From assembly GCF_011067135.1 (NCBI RefSeq), contig NZ_JAAMOW010000003.1, forward strand, positions 186,001 to 250,000: a stretch of 64,000 nt of DNA. Direction: 5' to 3'. The notes below the pieces were generated by a model. That model was given only the letters and a program-made list of their open reading frames with translations, did not search any database and was not told the DNA's origin. This DNA is from Solimonas terrae. Its GTDB lineage: Bacteria; Pseudomonadota; Gammaproteobacteria; Nevskiales; Nevskiaceae. The translations under genes and the position numbers were made by a program. This document shows positions 9,837 through 17,998 of this stretch, one piece after another (within the stretch, counting starts at the first letter, position 1; each line of letters starts with the position of its first letter).

Positions 9837-10160
9837 TCAGCGTTCGAGCAGGGCGAGTTTGTTCGGCTTGCCGTCCCACTCCTTGTTCTCGGGCGGGTAT
9901 TCCTGCTTTTCGGTAATGACCGGCCAGAGCTTGGTCAGTTCGGCATTGAGTGCCTTGAAGTCGGCCTGGTCCGCCGGCAGGTCATCTTCCGCGAAGATCG
10001 CATTGGCCGGGCATTCCGGCTCGCACAGTGTGCAGTCGATGCATTCTTCCGGGTCGATCACGAGGAAATTCGGACCTTCATGGAAGCAGTCGACCGGGCA
10101 GACCTCCACGCAGTCGGTGTATTTGCACTTGATGCAGTTCTCGGTAACGACAAAAGTCAT
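9837..10160 (-). CDS. fdxA: ferredoxin FdxA, 7Fe-8S type
   Basis: A 107-residue soluble electron carrier. Nine cysteines sit in the FdxA pattern: C9, C12, C17, C21 and C25, then C40, C43, C46 and C50. The first set (CIKCKYTDC) supports a 3Fe-4S cluster and the second ([12 protein letters not shown]) a 4Fe-4S cluster. The C-terminal extension ([18 protein letters not shown]) is typical of proteobacterial FdxA. It is monocistronic with its own terminator. The ATG at 10160 is the only sensible start. Confidence 0.95.
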   Translation of the reverse strand: MTFVVTENCIKCKYTDCVEVCPVDCFHEGPNFLVIDPEECIDCTLCEPECPANAIFAEDDLPADQADFKALNAELTKLWPVITEKQEYPPENKEWDGKPNKLALLER

Positions 10161-10187
10161 GTTGCGCTCGCGGCTCGAAACGGTCGG

Positions 10188-10193
10188 ATTCTA
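10188..10193 (-). promoter_or_regulatory. -10-like TAGAAT before fdxA
   Basis: On the minus strand TAGAAT lies 27 bp upstream of the fdxA ATG. An AT-rich stretch (TTTAAAC) sits further upstream, but no -35 with 16-18 bp spacing stands out. Confidence 0.35.
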
Positions 10194-10234
10194 CGGGGCG
10201 CACAGTTTAAACCATTGCGTGGGCGCGACGGTCG

Positions 10235-10269
10235 GCAGAACGGGGGAGTTGCGGCTCCCCCGTTTCTGC
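10235..10269 (-). terminator. hairpin after the lipoprotein gene
   Basis: An inverted repeat (GCAGAACGGGGGAG against CTCCCCCGTTTCTGC, one base bulged) with a 6-base loop starts 17 bp after the lipoprotein stop. On the minus strand no T run follows, so it may be a weak terminator or a 3' stabiliser. Confidence 0.5.
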
Positions 10270-10286
10270 TTCACCGGTGCCGCGGC

Positions 10287-11435
10287 TCAGCGCGGCGCGG
10301 CGCCGGCGGCCAGGTACAGACCGGCCAGCGCGTAGCCGGCGCAGGGGCCGGCCGACGCCACCGCTTCGGCATAGCTGAAAGTGCTGCTCTGTCCGTCCGA
10401 GCCCTGCACGGTGACGGTCCCGTCGTCATTGAAGGTGACCTGTGAACTGCTGCCGCCGCTGCTGAATTGCAGGCGCCCGGCGCTGAACGGGCTGGCCGCG
10501 CCGTTGCTGTCGGTCAGCGGGTCCAGCGTCGAGATCGTCACGCCGCCGCTCGGGCAGCTTGCCCCCGCCGGGCCGCTCAACTTGAAACCGTATTCGCCGC
10601 TGATGGTCGTGCCGCTGCTGTCGTCGCTTGCCGTGAACGGCGCGCCGCTCTTGCCGATGTAATAGGTGAAGTCGCCGCTGGTGCTGCCACCCTGGCCGTT
10701 GCTGGTGGCAGAAGCGTCGTAGCTGCCGTCGAACGACAGCACGAACCGGTCTTCGCTGCCGCTGCTGTCGGACTTGTAGTCGTCGCGGAAGCGGATGCCC
10801 AGCTCCAGGGTGACGTCCGACGAGACGTTGACGCCCTGTCCGGAGCTGCTTTGCGCGAAGTGATAGTCGAGCGAGTACGGACCGCTGTCGTCGCCGATGC
10901 GGAAATATTCGACGTACGGGTCGCCGCCCTCCAGAGCGCCGCCTTCGGCGCTGCCGTCAAGCGTGATCTCGACATCGGTCGAATTGCCGTCCTGTTCCTG
11001 CGAATCGACGTAGCGGCAGTTGTGGAAGCTGGTCGTGCTGACCGGCAGCGGCTGGCTGGTGAACGGCGAACCGACGTTCTTGCTGGTCGGACCGCTGTCC
11101 TCGCTGGTGCCGCCACCCGGGCATGCGTCGCCGGCCTTGGCATGGATGCGCGCCTGCTTGGCGAGCGGCCGGCCGGTGGCGGCAACGCCGGAGGGGCTGT
11201 TCGACAGCGCGTCGAGCGCGCCGAGCGCCTGCACCAGCGTGCCGAAGGTGCCGACCTGTTGCTGGGTGCCGGCCGCGCTCAGGTCGGCTGCGCCCACGTC
11301 GCCGCTGCCGCTGCCGCCACCACCGTTGTCATTGTTGTCGTTGCCGCAGGCGCTCAGCGCAGCGGTCGTGATCAGTGTCAGGGCGAATGCGGTGGTGCGC
11401 ACGGCGCCGTGGCTGCGATTTGCAAGCTTGTTCAT
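10287..11435 (-). CDS. hypothetical Ser/Gly-rich lipoprotein
   Basis: 382 residues from the ATG at 11435, chosen because GGGGGAC lies 6 bp upstream; the in-frame ATG at 11447 falls at that ribosome site. A signal peptide with positively charged N-region and hydrophobic core ends in a lipobox LSAC, so Cys30 or so would be lipidated and the protein exported to the envelope. An Asn/Gly/Ser linker follows, then a domain with repeated short beta-strand patterns (DVEITLDGSAEGG, DVTLELGIRF, FVLSFDGSYD, SQVTFNDDGTVTVQG) and several cysteines. I do not recognise the family. The gene stands alone between hairpins, with fdxA downstream and a NUDIX gene upstream on the same strand. Confidence 0.7.
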   Translation of the reverse strand: MNKLANRSHGAVRTTAFALTLITTAALSACGNDNNDNGGGGSGSGDVGAADLSAAGTQQQVGTFGTLVQALGALDALSNSPSGVAATGRPLAKQARIHAKAGDACPGGGTSEDSGPTSKNVGSPFTSQPLPVSTTSFHNCRYVDSQEQDGNSTDVEITLDGSAEGGALEGGDPYVEYFRIGDDSGPYSLDYHFAQSSSGQGVNVSSDVTLELGIRFRDDYKSDSSGSEDRFVLSFDGSYDASATSNGQGGSTSGDFTYYIGKSGAPFTASDDSSGTTISGEYGFKLSGPAGASCPSGGVTISTLDPLTDSNGAASPFSAGRLQFSSGGSSSQVTFNDDGTVTVQGSDGQSSTFSYAEAVASAGPCAGYALAGLYLAAGAAPR

Positions 11436-11527
11436 GAAGTCCCCCATGTGTGTACGCCTGACTTGAGGCGACACCAAGCTTGGGGGCAGCCGATACGCTT
11501 GTACGCCCCCGGTTCGGGGGATCGGAC

Positions 11528-12124
11528 TCAGGGCGTTGCGGCGTCGCCGGCGATCTCTGCGCGCTGCGGCGGCCGGGGACGGAAGCTCAGATCGAGGCTG
11601 TGCAGCTCGTAGCGCCCCTTGGCGCGATCCTCGAAGAAACGGCGCAGGCTGTGCAGGATCGTCGGGAACGCGATCTCGTCCCAGGGGATCTCGTCCTCGC
11701 GCATCAGCTTCACTTCCGAGCTTTCGAAGGTCGGGCCGAAATGCTCGCTGCGCATCGTGCCGCGATGGATCAGATAGACCTGACTGACGTACGGCACGTT
11801 GATCACCATCAGCAGATCGTCGACCTGCACGTCGACCTGTGCTTCTTCCTGCGCCTCGCGTGCCGCGCCCTGCGCGCTGGTTTCGCCCAGCTCCATGAAG
11901 CCGGCGGGGAACGTCCACAGCCCGAGGCGCGGCTCGATATTGCGCCGGCACATCAGGACCCGTCCGTCGGCATGTTCCGGAATCACGCCGACGATCACCT
12001 TCGGATTCAGGTACTGGATGTGGCCGCAGGCCGGGCAGACGTGGCGCGGCAGATGATCGCCGTCCGGGACGCGGAATTCGCTGGCCTGGCCGCAGACATT
12101 GCAGAAGTGGATATCGGGATGCAT
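11528..12124 (-). CDS. NUDIX hydrolase with N-terminal zinc ribbon
   Basis: 198 residues. The N-terminus is a zinc ribbon with C8-x2-C11 and C30-x2-C33. The NUDIX box follows: GFMELGETSAQGAAREAQEE fits G-x5-E-x7-R-E-x2-E-E. These enzymes hydrolyse nucleoside diphosphates linked to another group; zinc-ribbon members include NADH pyrophosphatase-like and ADP-ribose-type hydrolases, but substrate cannot be deduced. The C-terminal segment (FFEDRAKGRYELHSLDL) is a helix specific to its subgroup. A 6-bp GC hairpin (11506-11520) lies just after the stop without a T run. It is transcribed divergently from the outer-membrane protein gene at 12359. Confidence 0.85.
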   Translation of the reverse strand: MHPDIHFCNVCGQASEFRVPDGDHLPRHVCPACGHIQYLNPKVIVGVIPEHADGRVLMCRRNIEPRLGLWTFPAGFMELGETSAQGAAREAQEEAQVDVQVDDLLMVINVPYVSQVYLIHRGTMRSEHFGPTFESSEVKLMREDEIPWDEIAFPTILHSLRRFFEDRAKGRYELHSLDLSFRPRPPQRAEIAGDAATP

Positions 12125-12358
12125 GAGGGATCGTTGCTGGGCGATCCGGCACTATAGGGCGAGTTGCCGGGCTCTGCCCCGGTCGTATGGATGACTTCGG
12201 GCGGATATCCCGCTGGCACAGCCGCGAATCCGGCGCATTGGCTGCAGCGCAAGCCGGCCGGTTTCGGCTCACTGGATTTGAGGGGGGAAATCGACGAACA
12301 TTTCCGCTGCAATCGAAATCAACCGGTCCAAGCCGGGCCAAAGAACGGGGAGGGGAAA

Positions 12359-13144
12359 ATGAAGCACATTCGTTTTGTGCCGTTGAGCGTTATCGCGCTG
12401 GGCCTGATGGCCATGAATCCGGTGTTCGCGCAGGACGCCGGCAGCGATGCGTCGGCGGCCGATGCGGCAGGCAGTGCGCCGGCCGATGCGGCAACGGACG
12501 GCAGCGCCGATGCGTCCGCAGCCGACACCGGCTCGACCGGCGACGCTGCCGCGACCGATGATACGCAGGCGGCCGGCAGCGACAGCTCGAGCGCCGGCGA
12601 TGACAGCACCGCCAGCAGCGAGCCCGAGGAGCCGCCGCCACCGCCTCGCAAGCCGTACTACGTCTACGCCGGTGCCGACTACGCCTTCCTGCATGCGTCG
12701 CTGTCGAAGGACAGCCTGAAGAATGCACTCGGCGGTGACAGCTTCGACTCGAACTTCTACCGCATGCGCGTCGGCACCCGCCTGTTCAAGCAGATCGGGG
12801 TCGAAGCGCAGTTCGGCATCAAGAACGAGAATGGCAACGATCACGACAAGGTCGCCACCAAGCAGATGTATGGCGTCTATCTCGTTCCGACCGGCAACCT
12901 GTTCCGCTTCCTCGAAGTGTCGGCGCCAGTGGGTTATTCGCATCTCAAGCTCGAGAACGGCAACGGTGGCGTCAAGTTCGACGCGGTCAGCTTCGGGCTC
13001 AACCTCGATGTGCCGCTTTACGTGAATCCGGACAGCCGCCTGCCGGACGTCCGCATCGGCGGCGGCGGTACGGTGTTCTATGCGGAAAGCGCGGCGCGCA
13101 CCTACGGCTACCACGCCGGCATCCGTCTCGATTTCAAGATCTGA
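12359..13144 (+). CDS. outer-membrane beta-barrel protein with Ala/Asp/Ser-rich N-terminal linker
   Basis: 261 residues from the ATG at 12359, preceded by GGGGAGGGG. A signal peptide ends at about residue 24 (NPVFA, then QD). A roughly 60-residue stretch rich in Ala, Asp, Ser and Thr follows and ends in EEPPPPPRK. The rest is an eight-strand-like barrel domain (YYVYAGADYAFLHAS, FYRMRVGTRLF, IGVEAQFGI, GVYLVPTGNLF) ending in RLDFKI, similar in layout to OmpW/OprF-N or the porin-family OMP_b-brl domain. The acidic disordered region is an unusual addition and might extend into the periplasm. Exact function unknown. A clear terminator follows. Confidence 0.75.
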   Translation: MKHIRFVPLSVIALGLMAMNPVFAQDAGSDASAADAAGSAPADAATDGSADASAADTGSTGDAAATDDTQAAGSDSSSAGDDSTASSEPEEPPPPPRKPYYVYAGADYAFLHASLSKDSLKNALGGDSFDSNFYRMRVGTRLFKQIGVEAQFGIKNENGNDHDKVATKQMYGVYLVPTGNLFRFLEVSAPVGYSHLKLENGNGGVKFDAVSFGLNLDVPLYVNPDSRLPDVRIGGGGTVFYAESAARTYGYHAGIRLDFKI

Positions 13145-13163
13145 GCGCGGATCGCGGTGAAAG

Positions 13164-13187
13164 AGGCGGCCGATCGGCCGCCTTTTT
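13164..13187 (+). terminator. intrinsic terminator of the outer-membrane protein gene
   Basis: AGGCGGCC/GGCCGCCT stem around GATC, followed by TTTT, 19 bp after the stop codon. Confidence 0.9.
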
Positions 13188-13279
13188 CGTGGCCGCCGTC
13201 GATTGCAGCCATACAGATTGAAACAAACCGTCGCGTTGCGGTGACGGCCGGGCGCCGCGGCGGCGCTACGATACATCCA

Positions 13280-13355
13280 GTTCTCGCGTGCCACCCCTGA
13301 ACCCGCACGCGAGAACGCCCCCGAGCCCCGGCCATGCCGGGGCTCATCTATTTTC
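13280..13355 (+). ncRNA. candidate small RNA with C-rich loop and terminator hairpin
   Basis: In a gene-free stretch a perfect 11-bp stem GTTCTCGCGTG/CACGCGAGAAC (13280-13290 with 13306-13316) closes a 15-nt loop containing CCACCCC. Seven bases later a 10-bp stem GAGCCCCGGC/GCCGGGGCTC (13323-13345) has a CAT loop and an imperfect T tail (ATCTATTTT). A TACGAT -10-like hexamer at 13267-13272 would start transcription near 13279. No open reading frame fits. C-rich single-stranded loops are a feature of Xanthomonas sX13-type RNAs, but homology is not shown. Confidence 0.45.
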
Positions 13356-13370
13356 AGCGTTCGAAATTTC

Positions 13371-13399
13371 CAGGCTCGGGTTCTGAGCCTGTCGAGCCC
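13371..13399 (+). repeat. single palindromic repeat remnant
   Basis: GGCTC and GAGCC (13373-13377 and 13385-13389) flank a short loop, and the reverse complement reads GGGCTCGACAGGCTCAG. That resembles the dispersed CGACAGGCTCAG elements common in proteobacterial intergenic regions. Only one copy was noticed here. Confidence 0.35.
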
Positions 13400-13453
13400 T
13401 ATCCTGCAACTGCGGTCCGGAATCTCCACCGCTTCGCAGTTCTCACCTGATCT

Positions 13454-13478
13454 GGCCCGCGCAAGCGGGCCTTTTTTT
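13454..13478 (+). terminator. intrinsic terminator upstream of tRNA-Leu
   Basis: GGCCCGC/GCGGGCC stem with a GCAA loop followed by seven T residues. No gene precedes it for 300 bp, so it either backs up the 13164 terminator or ends a transcript from the 13.27-13.45 kb region. Confidence 0.88.
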
Positions 13479-13490
13479 GCAGATCGTCCG

Positions 13491-13519
13491 TTGGTGGATG
13501 CGGTAACGGTCGCTATAAT
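13491..13519 (+). promoter_or_regulatory. sigma-70 promoter of tRNA-Leu
   Basis: TTGGTG (13491-13496), a 17-bp spacer, then TATAAT (13514-13519). The tRNA starts 12 bp after the -10. Confidence 0.8.
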
Positions 13520-13531
13520 CGCCGGCCCCGC

Positions 13532-13618
13532 GCCGAAGTGGCGGAACGGTAGACGCAGCGGATTCAAAATCCGCCGAGGCAACCCCTCGTGAGAGTTCGA
13601 GTCTCTCCTTCGGCACCA
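13532..13618 (+). tRNA. tRNA-Leu, anticodon CAA
   Basis: 87 nt with encoded CCA. Acceptor stem GCCGAAG/CTTCGGC, anticodon stem GCGGA/TCCGC with loop TTCAAAA (CAA at 13565-13567), and a long variable arm typical of class II leucine tRNAs. T arm contains GTTCGAGTC. Confidence 0.96.
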
Positions 13619-13782
13619 CGCGGGTTCTGATCTCGGCAGCTTCGACGCGTCGCGCTGCTGTGCTGCAGCAAAGTCGCATCCGGCGTCCGGCGCCGCCCAT
13701 CCGTGCCGCGACCTGCAACATCGCGCTGCAGCACGCTTTTCAGGCACTCGGCCAGCGCATATTCCAGGCAGGGTCCGGAAAA

Positions 13783-13826
13783 CTACCCGTTTGTGTAGTG
13801 CCTCATCGCAGGCGCCAAATTACTTT
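13783..13826 (+). promoter_or_regulatory. predicted LuxR-type operator A and -10 of the RND transporter unit
   Basis: Operator CTACCCGTTTGTGTAG (13783-13798) fits CYAYYC-N4-GRRTRG with one mismatch. Exactly 22 bp later comes TACTTT (13821-13826), a TAnnnT -10-like hexamer, putting the operator centre near -42.5. The neighbourhood also shares ATTCC-AGG-AGGGT and AAAACTACCCG words with the 36.33-36.38 kb region. The 13619-13782 stretch between tRNA-Leu and this site holds nothing else I recognise. Confidence 0.55.
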
Positions 13827-13899
13827 CTCGTCACCAACAAAGGGACGACGACGGCAGCGATCCGGCCGGCGCATCGATAAATCGAGAGAGGAGATCACC

Positions 13900-13968
13900 A
13901 TGCGGCATGCACGCATCAGCAGCCATATCCCCGGGCCGAGCCACCATGGTCGGTCTGCGCTCGCCTGA
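13900..13968 (+). CDS. 22-codon leader ORF before the RND transporter
   Basis: ATG at 13900 is preceded by GAGAGGAG at ideal spacing, the best ribosome site in this region, and the frame closes at TGA 13966-13968. The peptide MRHARISSHIPGPSHHGRSALA is rich in His, Arg and Ser. A GCCGGC-GAGTC-GCCGGC hairpin (13994-14010) sits between this ORF and the transporter ATG, whose own ribosome site is weak. This looks like a translated leader or attenuator, but could be coincidental; no homology is known to me. Confidence 0.4.
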   Translation: MRHARISSHIPGPSHHGRSALA

Positions 13969-14026
13969 TTGATCGTCCGCATCTGCGGGCCATGCCGGCG
14001 AGTCGCCGGCGTCAAACGGAACTTAC

Positions 14027-16483
14027 ATGGAAAGCTTTCGCTTCAGGCTGGCTGCTCTGGTCATGCGTCATCGCGGTTTGACCGCGATGATCTTCGTGTT
14101 GATCACCGCGTTCTTCGCGGTCGGCATTCGCAACGTCGAGTTGAAGACCATCTTCTCCGACCTGTTGCCGAAGGACGATCCGTTCGTGCAGGTGTTCAAG
14201 GACCATCCGAACTTCGGCAATCCGCTGACGTTCACCTTGATGATCAAGCACAAGAACGGCGACATCTACAACACCGAGACGCTGAGCAAGGTCTGGCAGC
14301 TGACGCGTGACATCGATCTGGCGCCGGGTGTCGACCACGACCAGATCCTGTCGATCGCCACGGAAAAGGCACGCTACGCCGAAGCCACGCCGTACGGCAT
14401 CGACATGCGGCCGCTCATGGAAGATCACGTACCGTCGACGCCGGCCGAGATCGCCGAGTTCCGCCAGCGCGTCGACAAGTCGCCGAACGCGCGCACCTTC
14501 CTGATTTCCGGCGACGAGACGGCGACGCTGATCAACGCCACGTTCATCGAGCAGCGCCTCGACTACGGCGAGGCATTCAAGTACGTGCACGGCCTGGTCG
14601 CCAAATACAAGGACGCCGACCACGACGTCTACATGGCCGGCCAGCCGGCGCTGACCGGCTGGGTCTACGCCTACGAGTCGCAGATGTTCTGGATCTTCGC
14701 GGCGACGCTCGGCGCGCTGATCCTGGCGCTGGCGCTGTACATGCGCAATGTCGTGGGCATCGTCACGCCGATCGTCACCAGCCTGGTGGCAGCGATCTGG
14801 GGGTTCGGTTTCGTCGGCTGGTTGAAGTCACCGATCGAACCGCTGCTGATGATCGTGCCGCTGCTGCTGGTCGCACGTTCGTTCTCGCATTGCGTGCAGT
14901 TCACCGAACGCTATTACGAGGTCTATTCGCACGTCGGTGATCGCGTCAAGGCGGCCGAGATCACGATGGGCGTGATGATGGCGCCGAGCGTGCTCGGCAT
15001 CTTCACCGACATCGTCGGCATCTTCCTGATCGCCATCGCGCCGATCCCGGCGATGGAACGCTTCGCGCTGTTCTGCGGCTTCTGGGCGATCTGGCTGATT
15101 CCGACCGGCGTCGTGCTGATCTCGCTGTTGCTGGCGACGCTGCCGGCGCCACGCAATGTCGATCGCCTGATCGGCAAGGGCCAGACCGGCGGCCTGCATC
15201 ACGGCTTCCAGTCGCTGCTGCGCAACATCGCCAAGCTGTCGTACGGCAGGACCGCGCGCTTCACGACGGTAATCGTTGCGGTGCTCGCGGTGGTCGCGGT
15301 CTACGAATCGCTGCAGATCCGCATCGGCAACCCGGTCGAAGGCAGTAATCTGCTGTGGTACGACTCCGAGTACAACGAAGCGGTGCGCGAGATCAACGCG
15401 CACTTCCCCGGCGTCAACACGCTGGAGATCGTGCTCGAGGCGAAGAATCCGAACGATCCGGCACGCGTCGCGCGTCAGGCCGACACCGTGATGACGATGA
15501 TGCGCCTGCAAAGCATCATGGAGCAGGGCGCCAATCCGCCGCGTGCGACGCTGTCGTTCGCCGACTATCTGATGGAAGGCAACCGTCTGTTCGCCGGCGG
15601 CAATCCGAAATGGCTGCCGCTCGATCCGGACAATGCCGCCACCAACGCGGCGGCGACGGCCGTGACGGTCGGCTCGAGCTCGAAGGCGTTCTCGCATGTC
15701 ATCGATTTCGACCAGGAGAACTCGACCGTTTCACTCTGGTACAAGGACAACAAGCAGGGCACGGTCGATGCGGCGCTGAAGGCGGCGAGTGCCGCGGTCC
15801 AGGAAGTCGGCATCGATCACGACAAGTTCACGGTGCGCCTCGGCACCGGCACGATCGCCTTGCAGCAGGCGATGAATGAAGTCGTCGAGCGCTTCCACTG
15901 GGTCATCATCGGCCTGCTCAATCTCGTGATTCTCGCCGGTTGCAGCCTGGCTTACCGCTCGCTGGTCGCCGGCCTGATCCTCCTGATTCCGGTCAATCTC
16001 GCGAACTTCATCCTCAACGCGGCAATGCACCTCATCGGCATCGGCCTCGACATCAATTCGCTGATGGTGGCGGCGATCGGCGTCGGTGTCGGCATCGACT
16101 ACGGCATCTATCTGCTGTCGCGCATCTGCGAGGAATACCACGCGCAGGACAAGGATTGGGGCCGTGCCATCACGGCGTCGCTGACGACGACCGGCAAGGC
16201 GATCATGTTCACGGCGACGATCATGTTCATCGGCATCCTGCCCTGGTATTTCCTGTCGGGCCTCAAGTTCATGGCCGACATGGGCCTGCTGCTGGTGCTG
16301 ACCATGCTCATCAACATGGTGCTGGCGCTGGTGGTACTGCCGCTGCTGGTCTGGCTGGTCAAGCCGCGCTTTGTCGAGCGCAAGGACCTGCTGGTCGGCG
16401 AGGGCGTCGATCTCAGCCAGTTCACCGCCGAGGGTCAGCACGACAATTCGGTGCCGGGCCATCTGGCCGGAGCCATGAAGTGA
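14027..16483 (+). CDS. MMPL/RND superfamily transporter
   Basis: 818 residues, two tandem halves each with a periplasmic loop and a bundle of membrane helices. TM1 is at about residues 14-35 (LTAMIFVLITAFFAVGI). The first helix cluster covers about residues 220-390 (including LLMIVPLLLVARSFSHCVQFTERYYE), and the second about 625-790 (INSLMVAAIGVGVGIDYGIYL, a conserved helix 10-like segment with GxxxDY). This is the MMPL architecture used for lipids, hopanoids and other hydrophobic compounds, driven by proton motive force in the inner membrane. It leads a unit with DUF1329, YCF48 and DUF1302 proteins, a set that tends to occur with degradation of steroids, aromatics or other lipophilic compounds. 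Direction and substrate are unknown. Confidence 0.85.
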   Translation: MESFRFRLAALVMRHRGLTAMIFVLITAFFAVGIRNVELKTIFSDLLPKDDPFVQVFKDHPNFGNPLTFTLMIKHKNGDIYNTETLSKVWQLTRDIDLAPGVDHDQILSIATEKARYAEATPYGIDMRPLMEDHVPSTPAEIAEFRQRVDKSPNARTFLISGDETATLINATFIEQRLDYGEAFKYVHGLVAKYKDADHDVYMAGQPALTGWVYAYESQMFWIFAATLGALILALALYMRNVVGIVTPIVTSLVAAIWGFGFVGWLKSPIEPLLMIVPLLLVARSFSHCVQFTERYYEVYSHVGDRVKAAEITMGVMMAPSVLGIFTDIVGIFLIAIAPIPAMERFALFCGFWAIWLIPTGVVLISLLLATLPAPRNVDRLIGKGQTGGLHHGFQSLLRNIAKLSYGRTARFTTVIVAVLAVVAVYESLQIRIGNPVEGSNLLWYDSEYNEAVREINAHFPGVNTLEIVLEAKNPNDPARVARQADTVMTMMRLQSIMEQGANPPRATLSFADYLMEGNRLFAGGNPKWLPLDPDNAATNAAATAVTVGSSSKAFSHVIDFDQENSTVSLWYKDNKQGTVDAALKAASAAVQEVGIDHDKFTVRLGTGTIALQQAMNEVVERFHWVIIGLLNLVILAGCSLAYRSLVAGLILLIPVNLANFILNAAMHLIGIGLDINSLMVAAIGVGVGIDYGIYLLSRICEEYHAQDKDWGRAITASLTTTGKAIMFTATIMFIGILPWYFLSGLKFMADMGLLLVLTMLINMVLALVVLPLLVWLVKPRFVERKDLLVGEGVDLSQFTAEGQHDNSVPGHLAGAMK

Positions 16484-16614
16484 CGAACGGCCGCACCCAA
16501 AGCCGTCGTCCAGCCGTATGCATCAAGCGAGTCCGTGCGCATCTTGCGTCGCGGATGTCTGCCCGAAGCTGAGTCTTCCGGCCCTAAAAGAAGCAAGCGT
16601 GAGGAGAAGTCGAA

Positions 16615-17994
16615 ATGCATATCCGTAAATACGACGTCGATTACGGTCGCCGGGCTCTGCTGCAGAAGGCGGCGCTCGGTGCCGGTGCCGGCGTGCTGGC
16701 GCCCCTCTGGCCCCTGATTGCCAGCGGTGCCGACACCAGCAAGGCCTATCCCGACGAGAACATGTCGGTGGAGATGTACACCAAGGGCAAGGTCAAGACC
16801 GGCGACTATGTGACCGCCGCCAATGTCGATGCCGTCAAGAACCTGCTCGACCCGATCACCTACAAGCAGGTCAAGGAGATGGGGCGCAAGATCAAGATCG
16901 TGCCGACCGTCACCGACGCGAGCCTGCTGTATCCGATGGGCTTTCTCGAAGCCTCGCTGAAGAACAAGGGCAAGGCCAAGTTCGATGCCACCGGCAACAT
17001 CGTCGAGGCAGCCAGCGGCAAACCCTGGATCGGCGGACTGCCGTTCGCGGACGCCAAGGATGCCAACGAGGCGATCGCCAACCTGACGCTGTCCTGGGGT
17101 CGTCACGACTACTGCCAGTACGCGATCCGCCAGTGGGATATCGCCCCGGACGGCAATCAGGCCTACCAGTACGATTTCGTCTGGGCCGAGCTGCAGGCGC
17201 AGGCGCGCGTCGACGGCACGGTGTTCCAGGGCAAGGACGATCTGCTGCGTCTGCAGTCGGTGTGGTTCACGGCGCCGCAGGACACTGCCGGCAGCTCGTT
17301 CCTCAGCACCTGGTACTACGACCAGCGCAAGTTCCCGGATCTCTACGGTTACCTGCCGGCGTTCCGTCGCGTTCGCCAGTTCCCGACCAACCAGCGCTTC
17401 GAACCGCTGCTGCCGGGCATCACCTGGTTCCTGTCGGATGCCTGGGCCGCCGGCGATCCGATGCTGACCTGGGGCAACTACAAGATCGTCGGTCGCCAGC
17501 CGATGCTCGGGGCCGTCAGCCAGAACTGGCATGGCAGCAGCAAGAACTGGGAACTGCCGGTGCACGGTGGTCCCAAGGGTCAGACCTTCTTCGACACCAA
17601 CTTCTCGATGTGTCCGGAATGCATCGTGCTCGAGGCGGAGCCGACGGGTTATCCGCGTGCGCCGGTCGGCAAGAAGCGCGTGTGGATCGACGTTCGCAAC
17701 CAGCAGTTCGTGGCGTACATCACCTTCGATCGCCGCGGCGAGATGTGGAAGTCGTTCGAGCCCGGCTGGTCGCGCTACCAGGACGGCAGCGCGATCGTGA
17801 AGGATGCCAAGGGCAATTCCGACTGGTCGTGGACCTACGTGTTGAGCCACGACATCCAGGCCAACCGCATGAGCCGCATCATGCATACGGAATCGACCTC
17901 GGGTGGCTACAAGTCGCAGCTGTCGACCAACGGCGTCGACGTCTACAACAAGTACCTCACCAATCAGGCGATCCAGCGCCTGGGCACGGCCTGA
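16615..17994 (+). CDS. DUF1329 family exported protein, first copy
   Basis: 459 residues starting at the ATG behind GAGGAG. The N-terminus has a twin-arginine-like signal (GRRALLQKAALGAGAGVLAPLW) with cleavage likely near ASGA. The mature part is the DUF1329 domain, with FPDLYGYLPAFRRVRQFP, ITWFLSDAWAAGDPM, and a late AYITFDRRGE motif. DUF1329 proteins are periplasmic or outer-membrane-associated, typically encoded next to DUF1302 outer-membrane proteins and RND transporters, and are proposed to carry hydrophobic compounds. It lies 131 bp after the transporter gene and 4 bp before the YCF48 gene. A same-length paralogue is at 21206. Confidence 0.85.
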   Translation: MHIRKYDVDYGRRALLQKAALGAGAGVLAPLWPLIASGADTSKAYPDENMSVEMYTKGKVKTGDYVTAANVDAVKNLLDPITYKQVKEMGRKIKIVPTVTDASLLYPMGFLEASLKNKGKAKFDATGNIVEAASGKPWIGGLPFADAKDANEAIANLTLSWGRHDYCQYAIRQWDIAPDGNQAYQYDFVWAELQAQARVDGTVFQGKDDLLRLQSVWFTAPQDTAGSSFLSTWYYDQRKFPDLYGYLPAFRRVRQFPTNQRFEPLLPGITWFLSDAWAAGDPMLTWGNYKIVGRQPMLGAVSQNWHGSSKNWELPVHGGPKGQTFFDTNFSMCPECIVLEAEPTGYPRAPVGKKRVWIDVRNQQFVAYITFDRRGEMWKSFEPGWSRYQDGSAIVKDAKGNSDWSWTYVLSHDIQANRMSRIMHTESTSGGYKSQLSTNGVDVYNKYLTNQAIQRLGTA

Positions 17995-17998
17995 TCGT

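Noticed and set aside
13188-13480. 6S RNA or another housekeeping RNA between the outer-membrane protein gene and tRNA-Leu
   Set aside because: The stretch lacks the long, bulged double-stranded stem of 6S RNA and is split by an internal terminator-like hairpin; only a shorter candidate RNA is supported.
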